DNA from: Acidobacteriota bacterium
GTDB lineage: Bacteria > Acidobacteriota > Terriglobia > Bryobacterales > UBA6623
Direction: 5' to 3'
DNA: 64,000 nucleotides
Assembly (NCBI GenBank): GCA_016125275.1
Contig: WGMB01000006.1
Location: forward strand, 1 to 64,000
The notes beneath the pieces are model-generated. The model was given only the letters and a program-made list of their open reading frames with translations, made no database searches and was not told the origin of the DNA. The position numbers and the translations under genes were made by a program. Below, one piece after another: positions 1 through 8,421 of this stretch. Each line of letters begins with the position of its first letter. The stretch's first letter is position 1.

Positions 1-100
1 CCCGCTCGACCGAGCGCGCCGCCAGCGAGCGCGCACGGCTGCGCTGTTCCAAGATCTCTCGTTGTTCCGGATTCAGCTGAACGGCAGGGGCGACACGCAT
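1..100 (-). CDS. IS630-type transposase, N-terminal fragment cut by window edge
   Basis: A reading frame opens at an ATG ending at position 100 on the minus strand and stays open to the window edge. The first 33 residues read MRVAPAVQLNPEQ, then REILEQRSRARSLAARSVER. This matches the N-terminal helix-turn-helix entry of IS630-family transposases, where a hydrophobic-Leu-x-x-x-Glu-Arg block is followed by an Ala-Arg-rich segment and a recognition helix. The catalytic DDE part would lie outside the window, so completeness cannot be judged. The assignment is by family pattern only and the piece is short. Confidence 0.6.
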   Translation of the reverse strand, partial: MRVAPAVQLNPEQREILEQRSRARSLAARSVER

Positions 101-248
101 GCAGGCGACCTCTGATTGTAGAGGCGCCAAGGAACCATAAAGGTTACTATTTATGCTGCACTACACTAGCCTAACGCCACATCACGTTGGAGAAAGGTCG
201 GGGATCGTATTACCTACTGAATCTGCGAGTTTCAATCGCAGCCATACG

Positions 249-404
249 ATGTCGGCAAAAAGACAGCGCTCCACCCTGCTAGTTCTGGTCGGCTTTACCA
301 TACTGAGCTGCGATCTTTACGCCGTCTACCGGTTCTCGCTGCCTGGGTCGCATTCAGGCGAACCGCATCAGACCAAACTTTACCTGCCCAAGAAAGGTAG
401 GTGA
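249..404 (+). CDS. small putative membrane peptide, unknown function
   Basis: A 51-residue frame starts at ATG 249. A Lys/Arg-rich start (SAKRQR) is followed by one hydrophobic stretch (about residues 8-24, STLLVLVGFTIL then CDLYAV) and a polar tail ending PKKGR, as in a single-span inner-membrane peptide. An earlier in-frame ATG at 153 would add 32 polar residues and bury the hydrophobic segment, so 249 is preferred. It lies between the IS630 fragment and the DinB gene. No family is recognised, and the stretch could be non-coding. Confidence 0.3.
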   Translation: MSAKRQRSTLLVLVGFTILSCDLYAVYRFSLPGSHSGEPHQTKLYLPKKGR

Positions 405-456
405 CCAGGTAGGGCCGTTTGGAAAGGGCCATCCCACCGTTCCGCGCACGGCTTGC

Positions 457-1020
457 CTACCCTCCCTGCGCGGCAAACCGCCACGTCGGCGGAACAATCC
501 CGTTGAGCCGCAGATAGACGACCATCTGTCCCCGGTGGTGCGCCGTGTGCAGGATGGCGCGCAGAAACATGTCGACGGTCGTGTGCAGCGGGCGGTTCTG
601 GCCCAGAGGCACGTCACGGCGCAAGAACTCCTGCTCGCTCATCTTTTCGAGCGAGGCGCGGATGAAGTCGTAGGTGGCTACGATGTACCGCCGCACCGCG
701 GCCGGGTCGGCTTCGGATTCCTCCAGCGCCTTAGGGGCCTCGACGCCGGGCACATTCAAACGCGAAAAATACGCCGCCTGGGCGCGCGCGAAATGGACGC
801 TCTGTTCGCCGAAGGTGCGGACCTCAGGGCCCGGCCGGTAGGCGAGCTTGGCGGCCGGCATGGCGTCAAAGATCGCCAGCGAGTACTCCCGCTCGTTGGC
901 CCAGTGGCCCAGGATATCTTTGCGGAACTGCTCCGCGAAGGTGTCCTTCCAAGCGGCCGAAGCCGGCACGGCCAGCAAGCCGGCGGCGGCGATGTTCTGG
1001 AGGGCGTTACGTCGTTTCAT
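457..1020 (-). CDS. DinB-family protein with signal sequence
   Basis: The 187-residue protein begins with a signal-like segment (Lys-Arg-Arg, then AAAGLLAVPASA), so it is probably exported. The rest is a DinB-like four-helix bundle: an early His (HFARAQ) and the late AILHTAHHRGQ motif supply the three-His metal site typical of the DinB/YfiT superfamily. Members are metal-dependent, often thiol-dependent S-transferases or of unknown function; the substrate cannot be read here. The start overlaps the stop of the upstream DUF2442 gene (ATGA), so the two are translationally coupled. Confidence 0.75.
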   Translation of the reverse strand: MKRRNALQNIAAAGLLAVPASAAWKDTFAEQFRKDILGHWANEREYSLAIFDAMPAAKLAYRPGPEVRTFGEQSVHFARAQAAYFSRLNVPGVEAPKALEESEADPAAVRRYIVATYDFIRASLEKMSEQEFLRRDVPLGQNRPLHTTVDMFLRAILHTAHHRGQMVVYLRLNGIVPPTWRFAAQGG

Positions 1021-1280
1021 CCTGCGTTCTCGGCGACGCCGACTTCTGCAGCCAGCTTCTTGTAGAGGGCATCGGGCGCCAGACTTGCGCCGCCGGGCCA
1101 GCCGATGGCGCCAAACTCATCGATACTGACTCGGTCGAAGAACGACCGCTCCTTGAGGGGCTCAAATGCGGGGCCCCAGAGTCGGTCGCTGAGATCGACT
1201 TCGCCGGTCAAGCCGTCCGAAAACTCGACCCAAAGCCGATACCTCGAGAGCGGGTGGACGCGCACTACTCGGCACATCAT
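1017..1280 (-). CDS. DUF2442 domain protein
   Basis: An 87-residue protein with the DUF2442 pattern: a small beta-rich domain (VVRVHPLSRYRLWVEFSDG, then GEVDLSDRLWGPAFEPL, then FDRVSIDEFGAIGWPGG and SLAPDALY). Family members are often found beside toxin-like DUF4160 partners or alone; the role is unknown. The start is one of two adjacent ATGs (1278-1280 or 1275-1277). A TAGACT -10-like box at 1288..1293 sits only 7-10 nt upstream and no Shine-Dalgarno is visible, so the message may be leaderless. It overlaps the downstream DinB gene by 4 nt. Confidence 0.7.
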   Translation of the reverse strand: MMCRVVRVHPLSRYRLWVEFSDGLTGEVDLSDRLWGPAFEPLKERSFFDRVSIDEFGAIGWPGGASLAPDALYKKLAAEVGVAENAG

Positions 1281-1304
1281 GGCGATTAGTCTACGCGTCT
1301 TGCC

Positions 1305-1737
1305 TCATCCCCACCAGGGCTCGCCGGGCTTCAGCGTCCTCCTCAGCTCGTCCTCGTCCCACTCCACGCCCAGGCCGGCGCGCTCCGGGACGGCCAGCAA
1401 GCCATCGCGGATCTGCGGCTTCTCGCCGGCCGCCTGCGCTTCCACGGCGCGGTTGCCTTCTCCCAAACGGCTCTCGGAGCGGCAGAAGTTCTGGGTGGCG
1501 CAGCCGAGATCCGCCGCGCCGAGCATATTGGTCAGGTGGCCGAAACCCGCCATCGCCCTCCAGGCCGGCGTCGGTCGTGATCTTGAGCAGGCTCGTGCCG
1601 CGACCTTCCAGGTTCATCGCCTTGATATCGACGATCTTCACCTGCTTCCGCTCGGCGGCGGCAAGCTGTTCATAGCGGGCGTACCAGGCGCCAGAAGGCA
1701 GGGCGCAGGCGAGGCGGAGGAGGTCTCGGCGAGTCAT
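1305..1737 (-). pseudogene. decayed enolase-superfamily (mandelate racemase-like) gene
   Basis: Two frames are needed. The first (1737 down to about 1550) has a Tat-like start (MTRRDLLRLACALPSGAW) followed by KIVDIKAMNLEGRGTSLLKI, which looks like the opening strand of the MR/MLE N-terminal domain. The second (about 1553 down to 1305) reads through DLGCATQNF and RDGLLAVPERAGLGV to LKPGEPWWG, typical of the C-terminal end of these dehydratases. Only about 140 codons remain where about 400 are usual, so the barrel with its metal ligands and catalytic Lys/His is gone. Both a large internal deletion and a frameshift are present. Confidence 0.65.
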
Positions 1738-1792
1738 CGCACAACAGCATTCACGGGCGCGGCGCCTGGGAATCACATAATGGTCTGAGCCT

Positions 1793-2698
1793 ATGAACGG
1801 TCTACCCGATCCTCGCAACGCCGACATCCAGGTCTGGGTCGGCGACGGACTCCACCCCCGCGCCGAAGCCAAGGTCTCCGTCTTCGACAGCTCCGTACAG
1901 GGCGGCGACGCCGTCTGGGAGGGCCTGCGCATCTATGAGGGCAAGGTCGCCGACTTGGACCGCCACCTCGACCGCCTGTTCGACTCCGCCCACGCCATGG
2001 CCTTTCGAGGCGTTCCGTCGCGGGAAAAGATCAAGCGCGCGGTCTTCGCCACGCTCCACGCCAACGGCATGTACGACGGGGCCCACATCCGCCTGACGCT
2101 GACGCGCGGCGAGAAGGTGACCTCCGGCATGAGCCCTCACTGGAACCAGTCCGGCTGCACGTTGATCGTGCTGGCCGAGTGGAAGGCGCCGGTCTACGAC
2201 CAGAACGGCATCCGCCTCATCACCAGTTCCATTCGCAGAAACAATCCCCAGTCGATCGACTCCAAGATTCACCACAACAACCTGATCAACAACATCCTGG
2301 CGAAGATCGAAGCCAACCACGCCGGCGCGGACGACGCCTTGATGCTGGATCTGGCAGGCTATGTGTCGGAGACGAACGCCACAAACGTCTTTCTGGCGAA
2401 GCGGGGCGTTCTTCTCACCCCCCATGCCGACTCCTGCCTGCCGGGAATCACTCGCAGCACGGTGATCCGCTTGTGCCGCGAGCACGGGATCGAGTGCCGG
2501 GAGCGCAACCTGTCGATCAGCGAAGTCTACACCGCCGACGAAATGTTCACGACGGGCACGATGGGCGAGCTCTCGCCCGTGCTGGACGTGGACGGCCGTC
2601 GCATCGGCGCCGGCGGTCGGGGCCCGCTGACCGAGAAGTTGCAGGGCCTGCACGCCGAGTGGGTGCGACGGCACGGCGAGCCGATTCCGCCGCTGTAA
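1793..2698 (+). CDS. ilvE: class IV aminotransferase, probably branched-chain amino acid transaminase
   Basis: The 301-residue protein has the fold-type IV PLP pattern: an N-terminal FDSSVQGGDAVWEGLRIY block, the Schiff-base Lys at about residue 158 (IDSKIHHNNLINNILAK), Glu at about 193 in VSETNATNVF, and the phosphate-binding CLPGITR and FTTGTMGE segments. These fit BCAT, which interconverts branched-chain amino acids and 2-oxo acids with 2-oxoglutarate/glutamate in the cytosol. D-amino acid transaminase or aminodeoxychorismate lyase are related alternatives. A CATAAT box (1776..1781) lies 11 nt before the ATG with no Shine-Dalgarno, suggesting a near-leaderless transcript. Confidence 0.85.
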   Translation: MNGLPDPRNADIQVWVGDGLHPRAEAKVSVFDSSVQGGDAVWEGLRIYEGKVADLDRHLDRLFDSAHAMAFRGVPSREKIKRAVFATLHANGMYDGAHIRLTLTRGEKVTSGMSPHWNQSGCTLIVLAEWKAPVYDQNGIRLITSSIRRNNPQSIDSKIHHNNLINNILAKIEANHAGADDALMLDLAGYVSETNATNVFLAKRGVLLTPHADSCLPGITRSTVIRLCREHGIECRERNLSISEVYTADEMFTTGTMGELSPVLDVDGRRIGAGGRGPLTEKLQGLHAEWVRRHGEPIPPL

Positions 2699-2733
2699 AG
2701 GGCGGTCCCGGCTCGCCGCGGCCGAAGTGAAGC

Positions 2734-5700
2734 TCAGAACGTCAGCTTCATTCCGAACTGGATCTGCCGCATCGACGAAGCGGTCGACGAGATCAGCCCG
2801 GCGTTGGGCGTGTTGACCTGCGTGTTCGGAAAACCGAAGTGCGCCTCGTTGGTGAGGTTGAAGAACTCCGTCCGGAACGCCAGGTTGAAGCGCTCGGCGA
2901 ACTGGAACGAGCGCGCGACCATCAGGTCGAGGTTCACCAACCCGGGCGCCTGGATGATGTTGGCCGCCGAGTTGCCGAAGCGCGTCTCGGCCGCCGGCGT
3001 GGTCCAGTCGAAGGCGTTGACGTCGAACCAGCGCTCCGGCGTGCGCTCGCCGCGCGGGAGCTTGGGGTCGCCGATGCGGTCGGGCCGCTGACCGCCCGTC
3101 GTGTTGGCCGGATTGTTAGTCACCGCCGGGCTGACGAACAGCCCCTCCTGCGCCTCGAAGATCGGCGAGATCTGCCAGCCGCCGAGCAGCGCCGCCATCA
3201 GGCCCTTTTGGGCCCAATGGCCGGTCTTGCCGAACGGCAGGTCCCAGACCGCTGCGACGAACAGCCGCTGCGGCAGGTTCTGGATAGATACCGACTTCTG
3301 CGTCGCCAAGATCGCCGTGTTCTGCGTGAGCTCGCCGTCCAGAGTCTTACTCCGGGTATAGCCGGTGAGAATCGAGTAGCCCTTGGCGAAGCGGCGCTCG
3401 AATTTCATCTCCAGGCCCTGATAGTTGGCGTTACCCATCGGAATGATCATGTTGATGTCCGAGAAGGTGGGGAACGCTCTCCGGTTGGCGAGGCTCACAC
3501 CGGGGGCCAAGTTGATGGGCGTCGGCTGGTTGACGTTCGCCACCTCCTGCCGGTGGGCCGTATTCGAGCCGACGTAGGCGATCGAGAACAGCGAGTTCCA
3601 GGGAAGCGTGCGCTGGACGTTGATGTTCCACTGGTTCGTCATGCCGTTCGGAAAACCGTAGGGCCAGACGGCGTTGACGGACCGGCCGGCCAGCACGGTA
3701 GGATCGAGCGACCCGGCCGGAAAGCCGTCGCGGACGATCACCGCGGAGTTGGCCGCCGTCGTCGAGGTAGGGATGTCGGTCTGCAGGTAGTACGGCGGAT
3801 TGAACTCCGGCGAGGCGTTGGTCGGCAACGAGAAGCTGCCGAGGTAGAAGACGCCGTAACCGGATCGAATCACCGTCTTTTCGTTGAGCTGGTAGGCCAG
3901 GCCGATGCGTGGCGCAAAGTCCGTGCGGCCGAGCTGGCGGAAGGAACGGTCATGGCGACTGTCGCCGCGCGGATCGATCAGCGTGCCGTAGGCCGGGTCG
4001 GTGGGGTCAACCACGAAGTTGGTGGCCTTGTTGTTCTGCTCCACGAACTGCGTTTGCCGTTCGAAGCGCAGCCCCAGGTTGACGGTGAGCTTGCGGGTGG
4101 CCTTCCAGTCATCCTGCAAGAACGTCTCATACGACCAAGCGTGGCGGCGGGCGTCGATGGCTGTGCTCAGCCGGGCTGTGTTGGTGAGCCCCATCAAGGC
4201 GTCGGCGATCGTATCCGAATTGCCTGCGCCGGCCGCTGCACCCGCCGTGGGACGGGTGAACTGTCCGTTGAAGCTCCACTGCCCGCGGGCGAAGTTCGTG
4301 ATACCGGTGTAGCGGACGTAGTTGCGGATGTTCACACCGGCCTTGATGGCGTGCTTGCCGTGGTTGATGGAAAGCGTGTCGACGAACTGCCGCGTGTCTT
4401 GCTTGCGCGGGTCGGGGGCGAAGTTGCGGTCGCCGATGTTCTGGTAGCCGGCCATCGCGAACAGCGGCAAGCCGTTGATGTCTTCGCGGTCGAAGGTGCC
4501 GACGAAACCGAACTCCCGCCACAGTTGCTCCCGGCTTGGCGTGTCGATGCCGCCGCTGAGGCGCACGTAGGCCAGCCGCGCTTCGTTGACCATGGAGGAC
4601 GACGCCAGCATCGTCCAGTTGAGGGTGGCCGTGTTGCCGCGCGCGAATCGCGTGGCCGTGTTGCCGCCCGAGGCGGGCAGCGGCAGGTTGCCCGGCTCGA
4701 GGCGGTCGAAGTTCAGGTAGCTGTGCCGCAGAAAGACCGAGTGCTTGTCGTTGACGCGGTAGTCGTAGCGCCAGTCGATCTTGTCGTCGTCGCGGTTGCG
4801 GGGCGTGTTGAAGCGGAAGTTGTTGGTGCTGCCGGGCCGGTTCGGGGTCGGGTAGAGCGCGATCATACGGCTGGCGACCGGGTCGAGACGGCTGGTCGGA
4901 ATCAGGTTGTTGGCGAACTGGTCGCGGGTTCGGTCAGCCTTCTGCGTCGCAGGGTCGAAGATGTTCGCCACGCCGCTGAAGTCGCCGCCCACCTGCGCCG
5001 GCGTCGGCACGGTGCTCAGCACGGTCAGCTTCTCGCGAATGCGCGTCCCCTCGTAGCTGCCGAAGAAGAACATCTTGTCCTTGATGACGGGTCCGCCGAT
5101 CACGCCGCCGAACTGGTTCTGCCGGAACGGAGGCTGCTCGTTGCCGCTGTTGAAGAAGTCGTTGGCGTCGAGCTTCTGATTGCGAAAGAACTCGAACAAG
5201 GCGCCGTGCAGCTCGTTGGTGCCGCCCTTGGTCGAAACCTGGACGACGGCGCCGCCTCCGCGGCCGAACTCCGCGCCGTAGTTGTGCGTCTCGACCTTGA
5301 ACTCCTGGATCGCGTCGATCGACGGCTTCACCACCTGGTTCGACGCCACCACGATGCCGGAGAAGTAGTTGTTGTTGTCCGAGCCATCGAGAGTGAAGAC
5401 GTTCTGGTCGAAGCGCGCGCCGTTGGCCGAGAAAGCGTCCTCGATGAAGTTCTGATTGCGGCTCGGCAGCACCCCGGCCGACAGCATGGCCAGCTCCTGG
5501 TAGTTGCGGCCGTTCAGCGGCATCTGCGTGATCGTCTTGTTCTCGATCACCTGGCTGAGCCCCGAGGTTTCGGACTCGAGCAGCGGCAGCTCATCGGTGA
5601 CCTCGACCACTTCAGTGATCTGGCCTACGGTGAGTTGCACGTCGATGCGGGCGCGCGTGCCGGCGTTGAGAGTCACGGCGGGGCGGCGCACGGTCTGGAA

Positions 5701-5964
5701 TCCGTCGCTCGAAATCTCGACGTCGTACACCCCGATTGGCAGGGCGGTGATGACATAGACGCCGGCCACATTGGCCTCCGCGTGATAGTCGAGGCCGGTC
5801 GCCACGTTGCGGGCCCGGACGGCCGCGCCAACGATGGCTGCGCCCGAGGGATCGGTGACGACGCCCGTGATGGTGGCGGTGTCGACTTGCGCCCAGGCGC
5901 TCGCGCAGAAGAGCAGGGCTGACAGAATCCGCGCCACGGCGGACGAGCAAACGAAGCGATTCAT
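2734..5964 (-). CDS. Oar-like TonB-dependent outer-membrane receptor
   Basis: The 1076-residue protein starts with a signal peptide ending ASAWAQ (about residue 26), then a carboxypeptidase-regulatory Ig-like domain (ATITGVVTDPSGAAI, about 27-112). A plug-like region follows (IENKTITQMPLNGRNYQEL), then a long beta-barrel rich in aromatic alternating strands that ends in Phe (QFGMKLTF). This is the acidobacterial Oar/TonB receptor layout, used for uptake of large or chelated substrates. The start is fixed by AGGAGG at 5974..5979, 9 nt upstream of ATG, and by the signal peptide; a longer in-frame extension is polar and lacks both. The ligand is not readable from sequence. Confidence 0.9.
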   Translation of the reverse strand: MNRFVCSSAVARILSALLFCASAWAQVDTATITGVVTDPSGAAIVGAAVRARNVATGLDYHAEANVAGVYVITALPIGVYDVEISSDGFQTVRRPAVTLNAGTRARIDVQLTVGQITEVVEVTDELPLLESETSGLSQVIENKTITQMPLNGRNYQELAMLSAGVLPSRNQNFIEDAFSANGARFDQNVFTLDGSDNNNYFSGIVVASNQVVKPSIDAIQEFKVETHNYGAEFGRGGGAVVQVSTKGGTNELHGALFEFFRNQKLDANDFFNSGNEQPPFRQNQFGGVIGGPVIKDKMFFFGSYEGTRIREKLTVLSTVPTPAQVGGDFSGVANIFDPATQKADRTRDQFANNLIPTSRLDPVASRMIALYPTPNRPGSTNNFRFNTPRNRDDDKIDWRYDYRVNDKHSVFLRHSYLNFDRLEPGNLPLPASGGNTATRFARGNTATLNWTMLASSSMVNEARLAYVRLSGGIDTPSREQLWREFGFVGTFDREDINGLPLFAMAGYQNIGDRNFAPDPRKQDTRQFVDTLSINHGKHAIKAGVNIRNYVRYTGITNFARGQWSFNGQFTRPTAGAAAGAGNSDTIADALMGLTNTARLSTAIDARRHAWSYETFLQDDWKATRKLTVNLGLRFERQTQFVEQNNKATNFVVDPTDPAYGTLIDPRGDSRHDRSFRQLGRTDFAPRIGLAYQLNEKTVIRSGYGVFYLGSFSLPTNASPEFNPPYYLQTDIPTSTTAANSAVIVRDGFPAGSLDPTVLAGRSVNAVWPYGFPNGMTNQWNINVQRTLPWNSLFSIAYVGSNTAHRQEVANVNQPTPINLAPGVSLANRRAFPTFSDINMIIPMGNANYQGLEMKFERRFAKGYSILTGYTRSKTLDGELTQNTAILATQKSVSIQNLPQRLFVAAVWDLPFGKTGHWAQKGLMAALLGGWQISPIFEAQEGLFVSPAVTNNPANTTGGQRPDRIGDPKLPRGERTPERWFDVNAFDWTTPAAETRFGNSAANIIQAPGLVNLDLMVARSFQFAERFNLAFRTEFFNLTNEAHFGFPNTQVNTPNAGLISSTASSMRQIQFGMKLTF

Positions 5965-6128
5965 CGGAGACAACCTCCTGGTTGTTTCGGCTGTCGGGAT
6001 GATAGGTTGAAAAACCTCGACCCCATACACCCCAACTTGGCCTGAATTGAAACCCTTTTCGCCGGGGAGGTCAAGAATAAAGTTGGCTTTCGCGGCGGTT
6101 CTTCGCAGGTCCGCCGATGGACGCCGCG

Positions 6129-6158
6129 TTGACTCGTTTTGCATGCGGGCGCTATAGT
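6129..6158 (+). promoter_or_regulatory. sigma70-like promoter for the FMN oxidase gene
   Basis: TTGACT at 6129..6134 and TATAGT at 6153..6158 are separated by 18 nt. Transcription would start near 6165, only about 5 nt before the ATG at 6170, leaving no room for a Shine-Dalgarno. This is the clearest -35/-10 pair among the short-leader genes in the window. Confidence 0.65.
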
Positions 6159-6169
6159 TCCCAGCGGCT

Positions 6170-7444
6170 ATGAAGCACCCCAACGATCAGATTCCCGCCC
6201 CCTGGGCCCGGACGCCCACCTCTCGCCGCTCCGCTCTGCGGGGGCTCGCCGGCCTGCTGCTGACCTCCCCTCTGTTCCAGGACTTCGCCGAGGCCGCCGC
6301 CAAGGAAGGCTTCAACGGCAACCAGCCGCCGCCGATCGACGACCTGTTCAACACGTTCGATTTCGCCAAGGCGGCCAAGGAGTATTTGGACCCGATTGCT
6401 TGGGACTATCTGGCCGAAGGCGCTTCCGACGAGGTCGCGCTCGACGACGCTCGGCGCGGCTTCAACCGCATCATTATTCGGCCGCGATTCCTCACCGACG
6501 TTCACGAAATCGACGTCAAGGCGAACGTGTTGGGGCAGAACCTGCCCTTCCCGATCTTCATCGATCCCTCCGGCGGCAAGAACTGCTTCCTCGACGGCGG
6601 CGAGCTCGAAGTCGCCAAGGCGGCGGCGAAGCTGGGCTGCATGTACATCTCCAACGGCGGCGTCGACGAGTTCCTGACCTCCGCCGAGGCGCCCAAGAAC
6701 TGGTGGATGCTGACCACGGGCTCGCACCTGCGCAGCAAAGGCACGATGGAGACCTTCGTGGAGAAGCTCGAGGACATGGGCGCGACGGGCATCTGCTTCA
6801 CCGTCGACATCATCCACGTCTCGCATCGCGAACGCTCCATCCACAACAAGTTCGTGCGTCGCTGGTGCGATACGGGCGTGCCGCGCGACAGCGCCGGCAA
6901 GTTGATCTACGCCGAGGGCGAGCAGGCCTGGACGACGGGCAACTACCCGCACCTGGCCTTCCCCACGCCGACCTGGGAGGACGTGAAGACGCTCCGCGAG
7001 ATGACCGACCTCAAGATCATCCTCAAGGGCATTCTGACGGCGGAAGACACCGCCAAGGCCGTCGAGGTCGGCGTGGACGGCGTGGTCGTCTCGAGCCACG
7101 GCGCCCGCCAGATGGACCACGTGGGCGGACCCATCGAAGCGCTGCCGGAGTGCGTGGAGGCGGCCAACGGCAAGATCGAGGTGCTGGTGGACGGCGGTTT
7201 CCGGCGCGGTTCCGACGTGCTCAAGGCCCTGTCGCTGGGCGCCAAAGCTGCAGGCGTCGCGCGGCCGTACCTGTGGGGCATGACGCTGTATGGACAGCAG
7301 GGCGTGGAGCGCGTGCTGACGCTGCTCTACACGGAGCTCGCGCTCGACATGGGCATGTCCGGCGTGGCCAAGATCGGCGACATCGACCGCAAGCTGGTCC
7401 GCATCCGCGACTACGAGCTGACCGGGCCGGGCGCGATCCGCTAA
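6170..7444 (+). CDS. FMN-dependent alpha-hydroxy-acid oxidase/dehydrogenase with export signal
   Basis: A 424-residue member of the lactate/glycolate oxidase family, which oxidises an L-2-hydroxy acid on FMN. Visible marks: WDYLAEGASDEVAL near residue 80, the FMN-site Lys in LKGILTAED, the catalytic His/Arg in SSHGARQMDHVGGP, and VLVDGGFRRGSDVLKAL for phosphate binding. Two oddities stand out. The N-terminus carries a twin-Arg type segment (TSRRSALRGLAGLLL), unusual because family members are normally cytosolic or peripheral membrane. The usual Gln-Leu-Tyr strand is replaced by LTTGSH, so the second active-site Tyr appears absent. Lactate 2-monooxygenase-like activity is possible. Confidence 0.85.
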   Translation: MKHPNDQIPAPWARTPTSRRSALRGLAGLLLTSPLFQDFAEAAAKEGFNGNQPPPIDDLFNTFDFAKAAKEYLDPIAWDYLAEGASDEVALDDARRGFNRIIIRPRFLTDVHEIDVKANVLGQNLPFPIFIDPSGGKNCFLDGGELEVAKAAAKLGCMYISNGGVDEFLTSAEAPKNWWMLTTGSHLRSKGTMETFVEKLEDMGATGICFTVDIIHVSHRERSIHNKFVRRWCDTGVPRDSAGKLIYAEGEQAWTTGNYPHLAFPTPTWEDVKTLREMTDLKIILKGILTAEDTAKAVEVGVDGVVVSSHGARQMDHVGGPIEALPECVEAANGKIEVLVDGGFRRGSDVLKALSLGAKAAGVARPYLWGMTLYGQQGVERVLTLLYTELALDMGMSGVAKIGDIDRKLVRIRDYELTGPGAIR

Positions 7445-7454
7445 GACAGAAGGG

Positions 7455-8357
7455 GTGAGCACGGAGCCAAGGCCCCGGCGCTACGTGGTGGAGCCGGGCG
7501 CGGCGCGGCAGCGGCTGGATCAGTTCCTGTTCGACCGCGTCGCCACGCTGAGCCGGATGCAGATTCGCGCCGCCATTCGCGACGGCGCGGTCCGCGTCAA
7601 CGACATGACGGCGCAGGCCGGGGCCAAGCTGGCCCTGGGAGACCGCGTGGAGGCGCGCCTGGATGAGTCCAGGCCGTCGGCCATGCGGCCCGAGCCGCTG
7701 CCGCTCCGCATCGTACACGAGGCGCGCGACTGGGCCGTCATCGACAAGCCCGCCGGCATGCTCGTCCATCCCACCCTCAAGGTCAAGTCCGGCACGCTGC
7801 TCAACGGGCTCGCCGCGCTCTGGAACGGGCCCGGACGTCCGGTGGTGCGGCCGATCCTGGTGCATCGGCTCGACCAGGCGACGTCTGGCTTGGTGGTCGT
7901 CGCCCGGACGCCCGCGGCGGGCCGCGCCCTGGGCAACGCCCTGGCGGCGGGTCGCTTCGAGAAGAGCTACCGGGCGATCCTCGACGGCGTCGTCGAGCGC
8001 GATTCCTTCGAGATCGAGGCGCCGATCGCGCGCGTCTCGGAGACCGAGCCGCACTGGCGCGTGAGCCCCGAGGGCAAGGCGGCGCTGACCCGTCTGCGGG
8101 TCCTGGAGAGAGGCCCGCGGCGGACGCTGGTCGAGCTCGAACCCGTCACCGGTCGCACCAATCAGTTGCGCGTCCACTGCGCCCACGCCGGCCGGCCCAT
8201 CGTCGGCGACCGAGCCTACGGCGGGACGGCGGCGGAGCGCCTCTGCCTCCATGCGGAGCGGCTGCGCCTGCCGGACCCGGAGACCGGCGCGACGCTCACA
8301 GTGGAAGCCGATCTCCCCTGCGAGTTTGCCCGCATCTGGGACGAATCGACGGCTTGA
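7455..8357 (+). CDS. RluA-family RNA pseudouridine synthase
   Basis: The 300-residue enzyme starts at GTG, 10 nt after the previous stop. An N-terminal S4 RNA-binding domain (about 15-75, RLDQFLFDRV then IRDGAVRVND) precedes the catalytic domain. That domain has IDKPAGMLVHP and the family motif HRLDQATSG, whose Asp is the nucleophile. The C-terminal part (LEPVTGRTNQLRVHCAHAG then IVGDRAYGG) matches RluC/RluD-type enzymes that modify uridines in 23S rRNA. Which member (RluC, RluD or a tRNA-acting paralogue) cannot be decided from sequence alone. Confidence 0.92.
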   Translation: MSTEPRPRRYVVEPGAARQRLDQFLFDRVATLSRMQIRAAIRDGAVRVNDMTAQAGAKLALGDRVEARLDESRPSAMRPEPLPLRIVHEARDWAVIDKPAGMLVHPTLKVKSGTLLNGLAALWNGPGRPVVRPILVHRLDQATSGLVVVARTPAAGRALGNALAAGRFEKSYRAILDGVVERDSFEIEAPIARVSETEPHWRVSPEGKAALTRLRVLERGPRRTLVELEPVTGRTNQLRVHCAHAGRPIVGDRAYGGTAAERLCLHAERLRLPDPETGATLTVEADLPCEFARIWDESTA

Positions 8358-8421
8358 CCCGGTGATAGAGAATCGATTTCGGTATGATGATGGCCGGTCC
8401 GCCGCTCGGAAGACGAAATCC

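Noticed and set aside
134-146. AACCATAAAGG seen at about 134..146 and again at about 46889..46900
   Set aside because: The shared 11-mer is short, the flanks differ, and nothing links the two sites; treated as chance.
2839-5922. A 1027-codon open frame on the plus strand opposite the first Oar-like receptor
   Set aside because: It is an antisense frame kept open by high GC. It has no recognisable domain, is rich in Arg/Val/Gly/Asp shadows and lies entirely over a strong gene with signal peptide and Shine-Dalgarno.
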